Below are positions 61,278-64,000 of a stretch of DNA of 64,000 nt, in pieces. The translations under genes and the position numbers were made by a program. Positions within the stretch are counted from its first letter, which is position 1, and the number at the start of each line of letters is the position of its first letter. Origin of the DNA: Eubacterium multiforme (GTDB taxonomy: Bacteria; Bacillota; Clostridia; Clostridiales; Clostridiaceae); NCBI RefSeq assembly GCF_030813415.1, contig NZ_JAUSUF010000003.1:124001-188000 (forward strand). The letters are read 5' to 3'. The notes under the pieces were generated by a model. It worked only from the letters and a program-made list of their open reading frames with translations, had not been told where the DNA came from and ran no database searches.

Positions 61278-64000
61278 TTGAAAAAGAATAATTCATTAGG
61301 TTGTAGAAGAGATATCTTTAATGAGCTAAAGCTTAGTTTTATGGAAATAAAAGATACATATAAATATATTAAAGATTTATCAGATAAAGGTGAAGAGGTA
61401 ATTTCAGCTGGTCAGTGGCTTTTAGATAATATGTATATTATTGAAAAAGAGTATAAGTCAGTAAAGAAAAATATGCCAAGGGAATATTTTAATAATCTTT
61501 TTATAGAGGAAATACAAAATAAAAAATCTCCTAGAATATTTTTATTAGCAAAGAAAATGTTAGAGGAAACTAAGGGAAGAGTTAGTGAAGAAAATTCTAT
61601 TCATTTTATATTAAGAGAAGATGAAAGATTAAATATGGGGGAACTTTGGGCATTTCCATTAATGATTAGAATAAATATTATAACAAATATTGCAAATATA
61701 TCAGAGAAAATAAAGGAATTTTATAAAATCAAAAGAGAAGAAAAGGATAAAATAAAAAATAATTCTAAGGAAGTATTATTAGAAGAAAGGATAGATATTC
61801 TTATAACTTCCCTTAGAAATATAGACAATATAGATTGGATAAGGTTTTTTAATGAAACATCTATGGTGGAAAAAATACTTTTAAAGGACCCTTCAAAAAC
61901 CTACGAAAAAATGGATTTTAAATCTAAAGATTATTATCGTCATAAAATAGAGTTAATTGCAAGAAAAAATCAAATTGATGAAATAGTAATAGCAGAAAAG
62001 TTATTATTTTTAGCAAAGATAGAAAAGGAAAATTGTAAAACTGGTTATAAAACTCATATAGGATATTATTTAATTGATGATGGAATTAGTAAATTAAATA
62101 AGCTGCTAGGTAATGGGATTAAAATAAAAAATAAATTTAGTTCTATAAATTTTTGGCTTATAAATATATTAGGTACATTTTTAATTATTGATATTGTATT
62201 AATTTTAGGTCATTTATTAGGAGCTGAATATAATAGATATCAATATATTTTGGCAGGTATAATGTTAATTATTCCAGCAAGTGAAATAGTTGTTACATGT
62301 ATAAACTGGATAGTAGGAAAGAAGGTTACAATAAGGCATATACCTAAGATAGATTTAAAAAATGGAATAGAGGAAAATCAAAAGAGTATAGTTATAGTTC
62401 CAACAATAATAAATTCAGTAGAAAATGGTAAAGCTCTTGCAGAGAAATTAGAGATAATTTATTTATCAAATAAGGATGATAACCTTTATTTTGCAGTACT
62501 TGGGGATTTTAAGGATAGTAATGAAAAAGTTAATGATAAAGATAATGAAATAAATAATTCAATAATAAAAGAAATTAAAAAATTAAATAATAAGTATAGC
62601 AAAGGGGAAAATGAGAAGTTTTTCTTTTTTAATAGAGAGAGAATTTATAATCCAAATGAAGGTGTATTTATGGGGAGAGAACGAAAAAGGGGAAAAATAA
62701 TGGAATTTATTGCTCTATTAAAAGGAGATAATAGTAGCCATACATTTAATGTAATAAGTAGTTCAATAAAAAACATTAAAGATGCAAAATATATAATAAC
62801 TTTAGATACAGATACTTTAGTTACAAGGGGAGTAATTAAAAAACTTATAGGTGCAATGTGCCATCCTTTAAATAAAGCAGTATATAAGGATAACAGAGTA
62901 AAAAGAGGTTATGGAGTTATGCAACCTAAAATTTCAATATCCTTAGAAAGTAAAAACAAAAGTAAATTTTCAAAACTATTTGGAGGAGAAGGAGGAGTAG
63001 ATGGATATTCAATAGCTTATTCAGATACTTATGAAGATTTATTTGGAGAGGGTTCCTTTACTGGTAAGGGGATAATTGATATAGATATATTTTATAAAGT
63101 TTTAAAGGATGAAATTCCAGAAAATAGAGTTTTAAGTCATGATTTGTTAGAAGGCTGCTATGTTAGAAGTGCATTAGTTACTGACTGCGAATTTATTGAT
63201 AACTATCCATCTACATATATGGGAAGCTCAAAAAGATTAAGTAGGTGGGTTAGAGGAGATTGGCAGCTTATACCTTGGCTTTTTTCTTCAAAGTTATCTA
63301 CATTATCTAAGTGGAAGATTTTTGATAATTTAAGAAGAAGTTTATTAGCACCTTCTATTTTAATAGGACTTGGAGTATCTTTAATTTACTTAAATAGGGG
63401 AATTGAAGTAACGGTAATAATATTTTTAGCGTTAATAGTTCCTTTAGTATTTACTGTTACAGATTTTGTTGTTACTCCAAAAAATAAATTAATAGGAACT
63501 ATTAAAAGTATAAGGCAAATTTTCTTTATTATAAGTTTCATTCCATATCAAGCTTATAATATGATGGTTTCTATATTTAAAGCTTTGTTTAGATTATTTA
63601 TTACAAAAAATAATTTATTAGAATGGCAAACTGCTGAAGAAGCTGAAAGATTAGTTAAAGATACATTAGGATATTATTATATAAAAATGTGGTCATCAGT
63701 TTTTATTGGTGGATTATTTATAATTTTAAGCTTCAATTCTTCATTAACATTTGGATTTTTGATTACTATACTTTCTGTACTTTGGGTACTTTCACCTTTT
63801 ATAGCTTATAAAATTAGTAAATCTAATAAAGAGAAGACTATTATATTAAATAATTTAGAAAGAAAATATTTAAGAGAAATAAGCAGAAGAACATGGGCAT
63901 ACTACGAAGATTTTGTAAATGAAGAAAATAACTATTTAGCACCAGATAATTATCAGGAAAAGCCTTATAAGGGAGTTGCAAATAGAACATCTCCAACAAA
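61278..64000 (+). CDS. Cyclic beta-glucan synthase (NdvB/GT84) homologue, 3' end beyond the window
   Basis: An open frame of 907 codons runs off the window. It starts at TTG 61278, 4 bases after AAAGGAGAAGG. The N-terminal part has the NdvB pattern QWLLDNMYIIEKEYKSVKK, then GELWAFPLMIRINI. Two helices follow (about 293-340). A glycosyltransferase 84 domain comes next (ITLDTDTLVTRGV, GKGIIDIDIFYKVL, ENRVLSHDLLEGCYVRS, RWVRGDWQLIPWL), then more helices. The visible end RRTWAYYEDFVNEENNY to NRTSPT matches the entry to the GH94-type phosphorylase part. Such proteins in alphaproteobacteria build cyclic beta-1,2-glucan, and the product in this organism is unknown. Confidence 0.88.
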   Translation, partial: MKKNNSLGCRRDIFNELKLSFMEIKDTYKYIKDLSDKGEEVISAGQWLLDNMYIIEKEYKSVKKNMPREYFNNLFIEEIQNKKSPRIFLLAKKMLEETKGRVSEENSIHFILREDERLNMGELWAFPLMIRINIITNIANISEKIKEFYKIKREEKDKIKNNSKEVLLEERIDILITSLRNIDNIDWIRFFNETSMVEKILLKDPSKTYEKMDFKSKDYYRHKIELIARKNQIDEIVIAEKLLFLAKIEKENCKTGYKTHIGYYLIDDGISKLNKLLGNGIKIKNKFSSINFWLINILGTFLIIDIVLILGHLLGAEYNRYQYILAGIMLIIPASEIVVTCINWIVGKKVTIRHIPKIDLKNGIEENQKSIVIVPTIINSVENGKALAEKLEIIYLSNKDDNLYFAVLGDFKDSNEKVNDKDNEINNSIIKEIKKLNNKYSKGENEKFFFFNRERIYNPNEGVFMGRERKRGKIMEFIALLKGDNSSHTFNVISSSIKNIKDAKYIITLDTDTLVTRGVIKKLIGAMCHPLNKAVYKDNRVKRGYGVMQPKISISLESKNKSKFSKLFGGEGGVDGYSIAYSDTYEDLFGEGSFTGKGIIDIDIFYKVLKDEIPENRVLSHDLLEGCYVRSALVTDCEFIDNYPSTYMGSSKRLSRWVRGDWQLIPWLFSSKLSTLSKWKIFDNLRRSLLAPSILIGLGVSLIYLNRGIEVTVIIFLALIVPLVFTVTDFVVTPKNKLIGTIKSIRQIFFIISFIPYQAYNMMVSIFKALFRLFITKNNLLEWQTAEEAERLVKDTLGYYYIKMWSSVFIGGLFIILSFNSSLTFGFLITILSVLWVLSPFIAYKISKSNKEKTIILNNLERKYLREISRRTWAYYEDFVNEENNYLAPDNYQEKPYKGVANRTSPT

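Noticed and set aside
1-64000. CRISPR arrays, tRNA or rRNA genes, prophage or transposase genes
   Set aside because: No regularly spaced direct repeats, no tRNA-like cloverleaf with a T-loop GGTTCAAATCC-type motif, and no phage or transposase proteins were noticed on either strand. A profile search would be needed to exclude weak cases.

Overview
The window is low-GC, densely packed DNA with strong GGAGG-type ribosome binding sites, many TTG and GTG starts, T-tailed hairpin terminators and clostridial gene content. It reads as chromosome of a Clostridium, and gene content and proteins recall Clostridium perfringens (recognition from memory, not a search). No tRNA, rRNA, CRISPR array, phage block or transposase was seen.

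Left part (1-14.5 kb). The C-terminal end of a radical SAM protein and a small unknown gene come first. A four-gene set follows: DUF969 and DUF979 membrane proteins, pyroglutamyl peptidase and a gamma-glutamylcyclotransferase-like protein, all of which converge on 5-oxoproline. Next come a YhcH/YiaL-family gene behind a possible attenuator and a LacI-type regulator with matching palindromic operators. That regulator sits beside a maltose-type set: GH13 glucosidase, PTS EIIBC and an endonuclease/exonuclease/phosphatase-fold protein that resembles maltose 6'-phosphate phosphatase. A MacB/FtsX-type ABC transporter closes the section.

Middle part (14.5-38.5 kb). A pyruvate kinase homologue with several lost catalytic residues lies next to a complete BceAB-BceRS-type peptide-sensing and resistance module with a TTACA-N4-TGTAA operator. 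Then come envelope genes (cardiolipin synthase, a TrkA_C membrane protein, a GtrB-like glycosyltransferase), an azoreductase-like flavoprotein and two tandem paralogous lipoproteins. An ArsR regulator under a 36-bp perfect palindrome precedes a four-domain CoA-disulfide reductase/rhodanese/TusA/DsrE fusion. A PadR-DUF1700-DUF4097 operon, a DnaA-box cluster in front of sfsA, a Nudix hydrolase and a DUF1576 membrane protein follow.

Right part (38.5-64 kb). A lysine riboswitch controls lysA. Two signal peptidase I genes flank a DUF3784 gene, followed by ftsH and a HelD-like helicase, an ornithine carbamoyltransferase, a CDF exporter with a manganese-type ligand set and an M18 aminopeptidase. A PepSY protein sits before an OmpR/HAMP-kinase pair. 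A TPP riboswitch precedes thiC and a purF homologue, which together link PRPP to the thiamine pyrimidine. A DMT transporter, a cysteine desulfidase-like protein and the first 907 codons of an NdvB-type cyclic beta-glucan synthase homologue end the window.

Across the window a small ORF-less element family with imperfect terminal inverted repeats (ends like GGCTATGTTTTA) recurs in at least six intergenic sites. Several copies double as transcription terminators or supply stop codons.
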